A DNA stretch of 64,000 bases from Cyclobacterium xiamenense. GTDB taxonomy: Bacteria > Bacteroidota > Bacteroidia > Cytophagales > Cyclobacteriaceae. Shown piece after piece: positions 7,768-17,086 of the stretch. Below the pieces are notes generated by a model, which saw only the letters and a list, made by a program, of their open reading frames with translations, was not told where the DNA came from and did no database searches. A program made the position numbers and the translations under genes. Where the stretch lies: contig NZ_WIOK01000009.1 in the NCBI RefSeq assembly GCF_009467825.1, positions 1-64,000 of the forward strand, in the 5' to 3' direction. How positions within the stretch are numbered: the stretch's first letter is position 1; each line of letters opens with the position of its first letter.

Positions 7768-8827
7768 AGAGACCAGCCCATCCCTAACTTATCTGTGCTA
7801 ATCTGTGTTATCCCTGGTGCAACACTTTTTTCACCACAGATTCGCACGGATTTCCACAGATTTTCTTTGGGCTTTTTTTACCTAACCTTCCTATCCCTAT
7901 TTATCTGTGCTAATCTGTGTTATCTGTGGTGCAACACCTTTTTCACCACAGATTCGCGCGGATTTGCACAGATTTTTTGGTACATGGTTTACATGATTAT
8001 TCTTACGATTCCTTTTTTCATATCCTGTACATTAAAATTGAGCAACAACGCCAATTTCAAACCTGATAGTTTGAGATACGTCATCACTTGAGATTTATGA
8101 ATAGGTGCGAGTTCCTCAACCGACTTCAATTCAATGATAACCAGACCATTTACCAGTAGGTCTATTCGGTAACCTGCGTCGAGTTGAATCCCATCATAAC
8201 TTACCGGCAGGGGCTTTTGGCGTTCAACTGTTAACCCTAGCTTGAGTAATTCGTATTCCAAACAAATCTCATAGGTAGATTCCAGTAACCCTGGTCCCAA
8301 CTCGGAATGAACGTTATACACGCAGCCAATGATTTTGTAGGTTAAATCATTTAATTCCATAGGCATGAATCAAATAAATCTTAGGTGTATAGCTTTTTCA
8401 CCACAGATTCGCACGGATTTCCGTGGATTTTTTGGTTATTTAAGCTAAACCAAATTATCCCTAATCTATCTGTGCTAATCTGTGTTATCTGTGGTGAAAC
8501 ACCTTTTTCACCACAGATTCGCGCGGATTTACACAGATTTTCTTTGGGCTTTTTCTACCTTCCTATCCCTATTTATCTGTGCTAATCTGTGTTATCCGTG
8601 GTGAAACACCTTTTTCACCACAGATTCGCACGGATTTCCACAGATTTCTTTTCGTTTCCTCAAAGAGACTATCCCATCCCAAATTAATCTGTGCCTATCT
8701 GTGTTATCCGTGGTGAAACACCTTTTTCACCACAGATTCGCACGGATTTCCACAGATTTTTTTCGTTTCTTCAAGGGAGACTATCCCATCCCTAATTAAT
8801 CTGTGCTAATCTGTGTTATCTGTGGTG
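7690..8827. repeat. Array of ~100-bp palindromic CACAGATT repeats
   Basis: Full units lie at 7720-7819, 7832-7931, 8399-8496, 8509-8603, 8616-8715 and 8728-8827, with a tail fragment near 7690-7708 and one unit starting at 7944 that is interrupted by a gene. Each unit begins CACCACAGAT and ends ATCTGTGGTG, so its ends are inverted repeats. The left arm holds three copies of CACAGAT or CACGGAT at 10-base steps; the right arm holds three inverted copies at 9-10-base steps. Unit cores vary more than the ends. Linkers are about 12 bases (AAACACCTTTTT or close). This is not a CRISPR array: units are long, palindromic and lack unique spacers. The last unit ends 8 bases from the stop of the next gene. 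Confidence 0.9.
7989..8366 (-). CDS. GxxExxY family PD-(D/E)XK nuclease-like protein
   Basis: 125-residue protein with the family signature GLLESTY (residues 26-32) and a C-terminal D69 ... IIELK (E79, K81) arrangement typical of the PD-(D/E)XK fold. Members are annotated as GxxExxY proteins and have no settled function. The gene sits inside one unit of the surrounding palindromic repeat array: a left repeat arm at 7944-7978 lies just past its 3' end, and only a GGTG remnant of a right end (8384-8387) lies beyond its 5' end. A second ATG at 8360 is an alternative start. Its position resembles that of REP-associated transposases, suggesting it acts on these repeats; that is inference. Confidence 0.88.
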   Translation of the reverse strand: MPMELNDLTYKIIGCVYNVHSELGPGLLESTYEICLEYELLKLGLTVERQKPLPVSYDGIQLDAGYRIDLLVNGLVIIELKSVEELAPIHKSQVMTYLKLSGLKLALLLNFNVQDMKKGIVRIIM

Positions 8828-8834
8828 CATAAAA

Positions 8835-10676
8835 TTATTCGGTAGCTCCTCGATACGCCTCGGTACCGCCCACTACCGGCAGCCTCAGCGAACTGGCATC
8901 CAGATCCACCGTCAGCTCCGTGCCAGGCTCGGGCCAAAGTGTAAATTCCTTGTCGCTGGAAAAAACCAACAAGCCGATCTGCTGCCCCTTCGGAATGACC
9001 TGATCGTCGGGCTGCAAGGCAAAGCTAACCGTGTAAAACCGGCCCGGCTTCAAGGGCTCGCTTTCTGTCAGGGAGCGGTGATTCTGCGGGTCCGCCCATC
9101 CACGGGTGATGATATTGTCCGTGATCGTTGCATTTTTCCGCTCGTTCCAGGGCAGGGAGACCAACCAAACCGAAAGGTTGGCAGCGGGCTTGCTGGAGGC
9201 CAGGCGAATGGTCACCTCCGGCAGACCGGACAGGTGCAGGTCTTCCTTCAGTTCGGGACTCACAAACACTAGCCGATGATCGGTCAACTCCGCCCGCGCC
9301 AGCGAAGCCCCATCAAACGAAAAATTATCGATCAGAGTCTCCTTGCCTTGCCGGGCGGGTTTCTCCAGCTGCAGGCTACCAATGGCCGGGGCTGCTCCTT
9401 CCAGAAAGAGCTCCACGGGCTCGGATTGGGGATGGGGATAGGCTTCGTAGGGCGTGGGGTTGTCCTGACCATCGCCCTCTCGCACGATCCACACCCGGGG
9501 ATCGTCTTCCACGCCGTTTTCCTGACCGTGCAGGTAGCGGGTAAACCAGCGATTCATCATCCGCATGGGCGGTGGACCTCCGTGCCCGTCCTGATGGTAA
9601 TACAACTGCACCGGAAGTCCCATGTCCCGGGCTTTTTTGTAGATCCGGTAGCTGTGTTCGGGCATCACGTTCCAGTCATTGAACCCATGGGCCATCAGCA
9701 AGGCGGCTTTCATGGGCTCCATTTGGTTCAGGTAGTCCCTGCCCGCCCAGAAATCGTTGTAATCCCCGGTGACCCGGTCCATCCCGGCTTTCATTTCGGT
9801 ATCCCGGATGCGGGCGTTGTTTCCGGCCCGTTTGGCAGGATCCCCGCTATGGATAAAATCGTAGAGCACGTCAATGTCTTCGCCCAGGTAGCCACCCGGC
9901 GAGCGCACCAATCCATAGGAACGGTAATAATGGTAATAGGAGGTATTGGGGGCGATGGGGATGATGGCCTCCAATCCCTCCACCCCGGTGGTAGCCGCAG
10001 CCAAGGGCAGGGTGCCGTTATAGGAAGTTCCGGTCATGCCTACCTTGCCCGTGGACCAGTAGGCCTCCACCAATTCCCCGCCCTGTGGTTGGGTATAGCC
10101 TCTGGCCCTCCCGCAGAGCCAGTCGATCACGGCTTTAGGGGCCAAGGATTCGTTTTTGCCGCCCACGGTGGGAGCGCCCTGGGAAAGGCCCGTGCCGGGG
10201 GAAGAAGAGTGCACCACGATATAGCCCCGCGGTACCCAGGTGTGGATGTGGGAATCGGAGATAAAGGGGCGGTTATTGCGCGGAGTCACTTCCGGTGAAA
10301 CCCGGCTCGCTGGCGGAGATCCCAATTCATGGCGCACGTCCCAAAACAAGCCATCCACATCGGGTGCGACCCCGGCGAAATAGGGGCTACTGACGTAAAT
10401 CACGGGAAGTTTCAAGCCCTGGTATTCGGTCTGATAGGGACGCGTAACGGAAACGTGCATGCGATCGGGCTGCCCGTCTGCGTCGGAATCGAATTCGGTT
10501 TCTACCCAGAGATCATGCCGTACCCAACGGGCGGGGTCCTTGAAGGCCGCTACTTCCTGGGCTTCCCCATCCAGAAAATGGGGTTGGGCCTCCGATTGGG
10601 CGGCAAGGGGTGGTACAAAAATTCCGAATGCCAGCCAGAGGCAAAGGATCAATAGATGGGTTGTTTGCTTCTTCAT
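8835..10676 (-). CDS. CocE/NonD family hydrolase (Xaa-Pro dipeptidyl-peptidase S15-like)
   Basis: 613 residues with an N-terminal signal peptide (about 1-26, ending PPLAAQ). The alpha/beta-hydrolase domain has the nucleophile in GTSYNG (Ser218), the acid in HGFNDWN (Asp334) and the base in DGHGG (His365). The C-terminal half is the jelly-roll domain of the X-Pro dipeptidyl-peptidase S15/CocE family. Probably an exported peptidase or esterase that cleaves Xaa-Pro peptides or acyl esters; the exact substrate is not predictable. Its stop codon is only 8 bases from the repeat array. Read as a single-gene unit; the next gene is divergent. Confidence 0.85.
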   Translation of the reverse strand: MKKQTTHLLILCLWLAFGIFVPPLAAQSEAQPHFLDGEAQEVAAFKDPARWVRHDLWVETEFDSDADGQPDRMHVSVTRPYQTEYQGLKLPVIYVSSPYFAGVAPDVDGLFWDVRHELGSPPASRVSPEVTPRNNRPFISDSHIHTWVPRGYIVVHSSSPGTGLSQGAPTVGGKNESLAPKAVIDWLCGRARGYTQPQGGELVEAYWSTGKVGMTGTSYNGTLPLAAATTGVEGLEAIIPIAPNTSYYHYYRSYGLVRSPGGYLGEDIDVLYDFIHSGDPAKRAGNNARIRDTEMKAGMDRVTGDYNDFWAGRDYLNQMEPMKAALLMAHGFNDWNVMPEHSYRIYKKARDMGLPVQLYYHQDGHGGPPPMRMMNRWFTRYLHGQENGVEDDPRVWIVREGDGQDNPTPYEAYPHPQSEPVELFLEGAAPAIGSLQLEKPARQGKETLIDNFSFDGASLARAELTDHRLVFVSPELKEDLHLSGLPEVTIRLASSKPAANLSVWLVSLPWNERKNATITDNIITRGWADPQNHRSLTESEPLKPGRFYTVSFALQPDDQVIPKGQQIGLLVFSSDKEFTLWPEPGTELTVDLDASSLRLPVVGGTEAYRGATE

Positions 10677-10999
10677 GGCTTAAAAATAGCGATTTTTTGA
10701 AAGGTGCCGAAATGCATGGCCAACGCGCTTCCTGCCGTTTGTGGAAAAGATGCCCTGCGTAAAGCCCATTAACCAGTCAAATAGTTGTATCGGAGACACC
10801 TTTTTGCGACCGACTGATGGCCGGGCGAAGCTTCAAGACGAATTTGCCATCTTACTTCTCGGAACCCATACTACCGGCTACAGAATTTTTTTTCCTCCCA
10901 TTAGTGGTTCATAGGCGACGCTGAATGGGTTTTTTAAAAATTTTTAAACTATTCTGATTATCAGTTGTTTACTTGCCATACCAAAACCAACAATCAACT
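10677..10999. other. Divergent intergenic region, no gene
   Basis: 323 bases between the minus-strand CocE-like gene and the plus-strand fasciclin gene. It must contain both promoters. The part near 10930-10960 is AT-rich, but I see no motif convincing enough to name and no RNA gene. Confidence 0.5.
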
Positions 11000-11548
11000 A
11001 TGAAACGAATGATGTATGCATCCGCATTACCAGCACTTGCTATCTTGCTATGGGTGACGGCTTGCGGGAGTCCCCAAAAAGAAACAACGGAAGAAGAAAC
11101 GATGATGGAGGTGGAAGAAGCCGCACCTGAAGAAGCGGCACCATCCATTGTCGATATAGCGGTCGGTTCGCCGGACCACGGAACGCTGGTCACGGCATTA
11201 ACTACCGCCGAACTGGTAGAAACCCTAAGCGGTGACGGTCCATTCACCGTGTTTGCACCAACCGATGCGGCCTTTGCTGCCCTGCCGGAAGGAACAGTGG
11301 CCTCCTTGCTGGAGCCGGAAAACAAGGAACAACTAACCGGGATTTTGACCTACCACGTGGTCGCTGGAAATGTTTTAGCCGCCGATCTGTCCGACGGACA
11401 GGTAGTGGAAACACTAAATGGGAAAACCCTATTGGTATCGATCGCGGATGGCACAGTCAAAATCAATGGGGCCACGGTGACGGCCGCAGACTTGTCCGGA
11501 AGCAATGGCGTGATCCACGTGATCGATGGCGTACTAATACCGGAATAA
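11000..11548 (+). CDS. Fasciclin-domain lipoprotein
   Basis: 182 residues from the ATG at 11000. The open frame begins at 10973, but the signal peptide starts at this ATG (MKRMMYASALPALAILLWVTACG) and is followed by the lipobox Cys, so the protein should be lipidated and exported. A Glu/Ala-rich linker (about residues 27-50) leads into one fasciclin (FAS1) domain: the H1-type segment TLVTALTTAELVETL, FTVFAPTDAAFAAL, YHVVAGNV and the terminal NGVIHVIDGVLIP are all present. FAS1 domains mediate adhesion or ligand binding at the cell surface. Monocistronic, with a terminator at 11606. Confidence 0.92.
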   Translation: MKRMMYASALPALAILLWVTACGSPQKETTEEETMMEVEEAAPEEAAPSIVDIAVGSPDHGTLVTALTTAELVETLSGDGPFTVFAPTDAAFAALPEGTVASLLEPENKEQLTGILTYHVVAGNVLAADLSDGQVVETLNGKTLLVSIADGTVKINGATVTAADLSGSNGVIHVIDGVLIPE

Positions 11549-11605
11549 GTTTAATGAAAAACGGATGCGTTAAACGAATCCGTGACCACTATACCTAACC
11601 TGCGC

Positions 11606-11640
11606 AAGGCTGTCCATTTCGATGAGACGGCCTTTTTTTT
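11606..11640 (+). terminator. Intrinsic terminator after the fasciclin gene
   Basis: Stem 11606-11614 pairs with 11626-11634 (nine pairs including one G-T), 11-base loop, followed by a run of eight T on the plus strand. Confidence 0.8.
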
Positions 11641-11795
11641 TCCACCTGCAATACCGGACCGAGATGCTCCCGGTTCGCCGTAGAAATCACCGGTACCCGC
11701 CTAGTAGCGGATACGAATCTTGGCGAAAAAATCCTGTTCTGCATCCCAAAAGATGCATTAATTTCGTATGTTGGTAGCTGTAAATCCTTTCCCGC

Positions 11796-12602
11796 ATGAA
11801 CCGCAGATTCTTTCTTCACAAACTCAGTCTGGCCGGCGCACCGCTGCTGGCGTTGCCTTTGCTTTCGTTTGGAAATCGGGTAACTCCGAAGGTCGGCCGA
11901 TTGAAATTCATTACCGCTTCCGACGGGCATTGGGGGCAACCGGGAACGGACTACGAAACTTCTCACCGGGACCTGATCGAGGCCATCCACCGAGAAAACG
12001 GAGTGGATTTCGTGCTGTTCAACGGAGATTTGATCCACGACGATCCGAAGTTGCTTCCCGAGGTAAAAAGCGTTTACGATCAGCTACAGGTTCCCTACTA
12101 CCTGACACGAGGCAACCACGACCGGGTTCCCGCGGCGGATTTTTTGCGCGTCATGGGCCAACCGACCAACCATGCGTTTCTAGCCAAGGACGATGTGGGT
12201 GGGATTATCCTGGATTGTTCCAACGAAAAAGGGGAGTACCGCTGCGTAGACCTGGAATTGGCGAAAAACCTGCTCGACAACTACGCCAGCCTTTCGCATG
12301 TATTCGTCTTCGTGCACATCTCTCAAAACGATTGGACCCGGCACGGAATCGACTGCAAGCCCCTATTGGAACTGCTGGCCTCCTATCCGGCCGTGCGCTC
12401 TACCTTTCATGGCCACGACCACGATGTAGACGGGCAGATGATTTACCGCGACAAGCCCTTTCTCTGGTCCGGACACTTCGGTGGGTCCTGGGGCAATCCC
12501 TTCCCTTCCTATCGTGTTTGCGAAGTAGGCGAAGACGGCAAGGCAAGCACTTACCTCAAAACAGTGAAGGATGGAACGATCCTGAATGCACACAGCCTGT
12601 AA
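11796..12602 (+). CDS. Exported calcineurin-like metallophosphoesterase
   Basis: 268 residues. The N-terminus (MNRRFFLHKL then a hydrophobic Leu/Ala run to about residue 27) is a signal sequence, possibly Tat-like. All five metal-binding blocks of the calcineurin-like phosphoesterase superfamily are visible: ASDGHWG (D-x-H), NGDLIHDD, RGNHDR, FVHIS and GHDHD. It should hydrolyse a phosphomonoester or phosphodiester outside the cytoplasm; the substrate is unknown. It stands alone on the plus strand, convergent with the hydrolase operon that follows. Confidence 0.85.
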   Translation: MNRRFFLHKLSLAGAPLLALPLLSFGNRVTPKVGRLKFITASDGHWGQPGTDYETSHRDLIEAIHRENGVDFVLFNGDLIHDDPKLLPEVKSVYDQLQVPYYLTRGNHDRVPAADFLRVMGQPTNHAFLAKDDVGGIILDCSNEKGEYRCVDLELAKNLLDNYASLSHVFVFVHISQNDWTRHGIDCKPLLELLASYPAVRSTFHGHDHDVDGQMIYRDKPFLWSGHFGGSWGNPFPSYRVCEVGEDGKASTYLKTVKDGTILNAHSL

Positions 12603-12686
12603 ACGCTGTTGGTGTCATTGAATTGTTGATGAAAAAATGAGCAACACCGCTCCGAAACTGACACATGGGATGCGTCGAATTGATTT

Positions 12687-14102
12687 TCAATCGACCCGCC
12701 AGGCATCGTCCATGGCACCGCCCACTTTGCCTTTGACCGCCTCAAGTAGTTTTTGGGGATCGTAGCCCTTTCCGTCTTTGAAAACCAAGAACGGTTTTCG
12801 GATAACCCGGGGATCTTGCTCCAAGTCTCCATCAAGCAGAAGTAGGTTGGCACGCATTCCCGATTGAACTTTTCCGATATCCGTCCTTCCCAATAGCCGG
12901 GCCCCGTTGGCTGTCAGGATCTGTACCGCCACTTCTGGCTCGAATCCTGCCTCGATAAATAGCTCGTAATTCTTTTGGTCGCCGTATCCGGGCAATACGT
13001 GCAGACCGGGGTCAGGTCCCGCCGTCAAAAGCCCTCCGGCCCGGAAAAACGCCCGATCGAACTGCAGCGATCGAAGCAGCCAGGCTTCTTTAAAATACCC
13101 TTCGCTTCCGCGCGCCTCCCTTTCCTCCCGCCTGCGCTGATAAGCCCGGACATGAAAGGGGTCCATGGCTTCCAGGCTTGGTTGGTCGGCGTAGCCCCTG
13201 GCCTGGGCTTCCATAATGGCCGGGGTGCTGGAAATGGCCACCTCCCGATCGATCAGCAGCTGAATCAATTCCTGAACGGCCGGGTCGTTCGCATCCAGAT
13301 TCGATCGGAAATCCGTGCTGCCCGAGCAGGTTCCCGGCACCCTTCCCGCTGCGAAGTCGAACGCATGAATAAAGCCGTGCTCGATGGCATCGATCCCGAT
13401 TTGTGCTGCCTCGGCGTAGGTCGTTGCACAGAGGTGTACGGTGACTTTGGCCCCCTGCCGGTGTGCCTCGTCTACGATGATCCGAAGATCTTCCGGTCGG
13501 GTATTCCGGTACACTTTAAACCAAGCCACACCCTGTCGGGCCCAGTAGCGAATGCTGTCCCGAACTTGTTTTTCATTGGTGAAACGCACGAAATTATCCC
13601 TCCCCTCCGGCCCTGTAAAATAGGGAGAGGAGGGAATAATCTCCGGTCCCGGGTACCGTCCTTCCCCGATGGCGCGGGCCAATGCCAATTCTTCGGCCGG
13701 ATGACCCGTCCCGCAGGTTTGGATGGTGGTGACGCCACAGGCCAGGTATAGCTTTGGGCCGGTGTAGCGCATGGCTCGCTGGGGCAAGCGGAGGTGGTTA
13801 TGGGTGCCGATCAGGCCGGGCACCAGTGTCATGCCCGACGCATCCCAGGTTTCGTAACCTGCCGGTACAGCCAATTCTGCGCTAGCGCCTACTGCCAGAA
13901 TGCGGCCGTTTTCGATCAAGACCGTTTGATTCAAACGGGCGGGACTGCCCGTACCGTCGAAGATTTTGGCATGGACCAGCGCAATGGACTCCGCGGCTGT
14001 TTTGAGGTAATGCCGATCCGTCTTGTCTACTACCGGGGGATGGTTGGAAACCAGGCTTAGCAATAGGTGTGCGAGTAGGTAAAGTCCGGTAATGGGGTTC
14101 AT
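12687..14102 (-). CDS. Amidohydrolase family protein (imidazolonepropionase/prolidase-like)
   Basis: 471 residues with an N-terminal hydrophobic segment (about 5-20) likely to be a signal peptide. TIM-barrel amidohydrolase features: IGTHNHLRLP gives the HxH metal pair, a lysine in WFKVYRN may be the bridging residue, VTVHL supplies the next His, IEHGF another, and GPDPG is the Asp region. The C-terminal ILTANGARLLGR...GKVQSGMRANLLLLDGD part is the composite beta-sandwich end of the family. Likely an exported or periplasmic cyclic-amidase or dipeptidase-like enzyme, substrate unknown. Last gene of a three-gene operon; its ATG overlaps the upstream stop by four bases. Confidence 0.82.
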   Translation of the reverse strand: MNPITGLYLLAHLLLSLVSNHPPVVDKTDRHYLKTAAESIALVHAKIFDGTGSPARLNQTVLIENGRILAVGASAELAVPAGYETWDASGMTLVPGLIGTHNHLRLPQRAMRYTGPKLYLACGVTTIQTCGTGHPAEELALARAIGEGRYPGPEIIPSSPYFTGPEGRDNFVRFTNEKQVRDSIRYWARQGVAWFKVYRNTRPEDLRIIVDEAHRQGAKVTVHLCATTYAEAAQIGIDAIEHGFIHAFDFAAGRVPGTCSGSTDFRSNLDANDPAVQELIQLLIDREVAISSTPAIMEAQARGYADQPSLEAMDPFHVRAYQRRREEREARGSEGYFKEAWLLRSLQFDRAFFRAGGLLTAGPDPGLHVLPGYGDQKNYELFIEAGFEPEVAVQILTANGARLLGRTDIGKVQSGMRANLLLLDGDLEQDPRVIRKPFLVFKDGKGYDPQKLLEAVKGKVGGAMDDAWRVD

Positions 14103-15781
14103 TTTTTTGCGGTGAATTCGTCCAGGGTATTTCCATCCAAGTCGTAGGCGTTGAATTGCATCCGGGTGGAATCAACCTGCAGTATGCCGTAATGGTGTTT
14201 TTTGATCAGCCGGTCCATTTGGGGTGCCTGCGATTGTTCGCCCTGGGGCTCCAGGCCTCCCCCGGCCCCGCCTACTACGAGAAAATGTACCGAATTACCG
14301 GAAAATTCCAGAGACAATCGCTCGTAATCGTGTGTATGGCCCGCTACGACGAGATCCACGAGACCTTGATGAAAAAAGGGTTCCAATAGCTGTCGAATCG
14401 TCCATTCCCCCGCGTAGGCAGGCCATCCCTGAGAATAGGGAGGCTGGTGCAGGAGCAGCATTTTCCACCGGGCATTTTGCCAGGCTTCGGACTGCATCTG
14501 TTTCTCCAGCCATTCCCGCTGCCGGGTACCTTCCGGAATGGATACGGGAAAATTTACGTTCGGATCCAGGCTAAGAATGGCCAGGGGACCAAAAACCTGC
14601 ATGGCAAAGGTGGGCGTTTCCGGCAAAAACAGGTAGTGATGGAGCTGTCTGGCCTGCAAGTCGTCGTAATATCCGTCGTAATCGTGATTACCAGGCACGA
14701 GCAATTGGGGGGTTTGCATGCGGGAAAGCAGCTGCAAAAATCGCGGGTAGGCCCACGCTTCCGAACCATTGTTTACCAAATCTCCCGCACCAATACTGAG
14801 ATCGACCTGCTTTGAACGAATGGAATCGGCAATTTTTCGAAAGGTTTTCCATCCCCCCTGCGAATCTCCCCATAGCGCCATGCGGATATTGGCCTCGGAT
14901 GGATCCGGAGCGGTCAGGCTAAAATTCCCCTGATACGATTTGTTTTGGTGTAGGTCAAACGAAAACGTTTCTCCCGGATTTACTTGTTGGGTAAACACAC
15001 CGTCGCTGGACGCCACCCGGAGTACCTCTCCGCCTTCGGTTCGCAGCAAGGCTGTCCCGGCAGATTCACTCACCCAGCGGATAAAGGGGATCCCAGCCGT
15101 TCCCCAGATCAGAACGGGTTCAGTAAATAAAATGGGGTATTCGGCCAAACGTTCTTTCAGTTCGGGGAAAGGCAATTCTTCGCATTTTTTCAGGTGTTCC
15201 GGGTCTTGCAGCAACTCCATTTTCCGGTCCGCCAGAAAGCCTTCCCGGATTTGGTCCCTCTTTTCCTGCCAGGCCAGGTAGTCTGCCTGAGAAAGAAAGT
15301 GCACCTGCCGCAAGCCTCCGGACATGGCATTGTTGACCACCCGAAGACCCAGCTCGGTTTTCCCGCTGGCAGGTACCACAAAATAATCCCCCTCCTCGGC
15401 TCGGCGAATACGCGTTCCGTTGAGCCAGCATTGAACGCCATCGTCTGCATCAATCAGCAGAACTCCAGGTTTCAGCATCCCTTCCCAGCGGTACCAAAGG
15501 GAATGATTGGGTAGGGGAAGGCGGTGGGGCAAGGATACGGGCTGGGGTTCTAAGAAACGATCGGGCCATTCCCGATCTATCCCGGGTAAGGAATCGCTGG
15601 CCAGATACATCCAGCCGGAATCCAGGGCCTGCAGCGCATCTTCTGGCAATCGGGGGTGAAAAAAACCTTCGGCCTTCCGATCATCGTGCAAAAAGACCTC
15701 TTTGAAGGTCGGGGTTTCGGGTCCGGAATGGCAGGCCGAAAAAACAAAAAGCAGGCATGCAAAGGCGATCCGAAAGCTCAT
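14099..15781 (-). CDS. Metallophosphoesterase, likely lipoprotein
   Basis: 560 residues. The first 18 residues are hydrophobic and end FVFSACHSG, a lipobox, so it is probably a lipoprotein. The first half (to about 290) looks like beta-rich accessory domains. The second half is a calcineurin-like phosphoesterase resembling the purple-acid-phosphatase group: ALWGDSQGG, GAGDLVNNG, VPGNHDYDG, LLLHQPPYS and VAGHTHDYERL. It overlaps its neighbours by four bases on each side (ATGA), so the three hydrolases are one transcriptional unit. Substrate not predictable from sequence. Confidence 0.84.
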   Translation of the reverse strand: MSFRIAFACLLFVFSACHSGPETPTFKEVFLHDDRKAEGFFHPRLPEDALQALDSGWMYLASDSLPGIDREWPDRFLEPQPVSLPHRLPLPNHSLWYRWEGMLKPGVLLIDADDGVQCWLNGTRIRRAEEGDYFVVPASGKTELGLRVVNNAMSGGLRQVHFLSQADYLAWQEKRDQIREGFLADRKMELLQDPEHLKKCEELPFPELKERLAEYPILFTEPVLIWGTAGIPFIRWVSESAGTALLRTEGGEVLRVASSDGVFTQQVNPGETFSFDLHQNKSYQGNFSLTAPDPSEANIRMALWGDSQGGWKTFRKIADSIRSKQVDLSIGAGDLVNNGSEAWAYPRFLQLLSRMQTPQLLVPGNHDYDGYYDDLQARQLHHYLFLPETPTFAMQVFGPLAILSLDPNVNFPVSIPEGTRQREWLEKQMQSEAWQNARWKMLLLHQPPYSQGWPAYAGEWTIRQLLEPFFHQGLVDLVVAGHTHDYERLSLEFSGNSVHFLVVGGAGGGLEPQGEQSQAPQMDRLIKKHHYGILQVDSTRMQFNAYDLDGNTLDEFTAKK

Positions 15782-16866
15782 GGCAACAGGGCGTCAATCG
15801 CGGAGTCTGCACCTTCTCCTGGATAAGACAATCCCAGCAGCTGGAAAATGGTCCTCGGAATCATTGCCGCATACAGTTGCGCATCGTTTTCTAACGCACC
15901 CAGGGCCGGGCTGTCGGGCCCGATCGCTGCTATCCAGATTTCACGGGAGCGGGGAATGGCCGTTCCATGGCCCGTCCAGGTAGCTTTGTCGACTCCTCTC
16001 CCATGATCCGTGGTGACGATCATCGTTGTTTTGTCTTTGTAGCCCGGAGTCGACTGAATGTATTCCCATAGATCCTTCAGGTACGCGTCAAATTGGCGAA
16101 TGGAATGCAGGTATTCGTCGTAGCGGTTGTCGTGCGCCCAATCGTCGGGCTCTCCATAGGCGATCAACACTGCCCTGGGCCGCTGCTTTTTGATTGCTTC
16201 CATGGCATAGTGGTGGGTAAAGGGATCGAGCCTCACGCCTGCCCAGGGACCTCGAATTTCCTTCTGGAGGCGATTGATCAGACGTTCTCCTTCAGTCAGG
16301 TCGGGTCCCTGCGCCATGTCAAATCCGGCGTTGACGGGAATTCCGCTCCGCTCGGTATTGACAATATAGGGAAACACATCCCAGCTGCCAAAAGCCAATA
16401 CCTTCCCCTGGTAGGCCGGCATCCGCTGCAGGTATTCAAGTAAGGTAACGTTCGGATTGTTGTTTTTATCGTTGGAATTGATGCGCGCATCATCTGCCCT
16501 ACCGGTCAATATCTCGTTGTAACCCGGATAGGAAAAAAGCATGGTATTTCGCAAATCTACCCGATTACCCTGGTAACGATTGCCGTGGATTTGTCCCTCT
16601 TTGGCCAGCGTGGACCAGGTAAACGGCATCAGTAGTTCCCGGCGCCGCTCAGGATCTGTATCCCAGTATTCCTCAAGAAGTGCCCCTTGCTTTTCGATCA
16701 TCCCGGTATCGTCGACGAAAAGGGAATCGGCGCCACGAAAAAGCTCCTGCCAACGCAGACCATCTACGGTGATAAGGAAAACGTTTTCTGTCTGAGTCGT
16801 TTTTTGTGCGTGGACAATGCAAAGCGGTAGCGTAAAGCCAATCAGGAGTAGGGATATTTTTTTCAT
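15778..16866 (-). CDS. Alkaline phosphatase superfamily protein (sulfatase/phosphodiesterase-like)
   Basis: 362 residues with a signal peptide (about 1-20, ending CIVHAQ). The N-terminal VFLITVDGLRWQELFRG contains the first metal-binding Asp of the alkaline phosphatase/sulfatase superfamily. GEPDDWAHDNRYDEY and TTDHGRG, followed by TGHGTA, supply the remaining Asp and His metal ligands. The family hydrolyses phosphate or sulfate esters in the periplasm. First gene of the three-gene hydrolase operon, ending four bases into the metallophosphoesterase start. The combination suggests processing of a common external phosphorylated compound, but which one is unknown. Confidence 0.82.
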   Translation of the reverse strand: MKKISLLLIGFTLPLCIVHAQKTTQTENVFLITVDGLRWQELFRGADSLFVDDTGMIEKQGALLEEYWDTDPERRRELLMPFTWSTLAKEGQIHGNRYQGNRVDLRNTMLFSYPGYNEILTGRADDARINSNDKNNNPNVTLLEYLQRMPAYQGKVLAFGSWDVFPYIVNTERSGIPVNAGFDMAQGPDLTEGERLINRLQKEIRGPWAGVRLDPFTHHYAMEAIKKQRPRAVLIAYGEPDDWAHDNRYDEYLHSIRQFDAYLKDLWEYIQSTPGYKDKTTMIVTTDHGRGVDKATWTGHGTAIPRSREIWIAAIGPDSPALGALENDAQLYAAMIPRTIFQLLGLSYPGEGADSAIDALLP

Positions 16867-17086
16867 CGGTTTATACGTGGTTTTTAGCGGGAGTACCTTA
16901 GCCCAGACCGTATACGCGGATAGCTTCTCACAGGGTTGGCGTTCATCCCACTGTGTGGGGCTGACGGCAGGTGCTGGTTTATCCGTTTAAATATAGGAAT
17001 TTAGGCGGTTGAAATTCCCGTAAAGGGGATTTTTTCTGCCAATTTCATCCCTGGGATAGCGAAAAAAGATTCGACGATTCTTTTCA

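Noticed and set aside
7690-8827. CRISPR array
   Set aside because: Units are about 100 bases, palindromic, with constant linkers rather than variable spacers, and no cas genes are present.
9276-10298. 340-residue plus-strand ORF opposite the CocE-like gene
   Set aside because: Antisense shadow of a clear gene in GC-rich codons; no family match.
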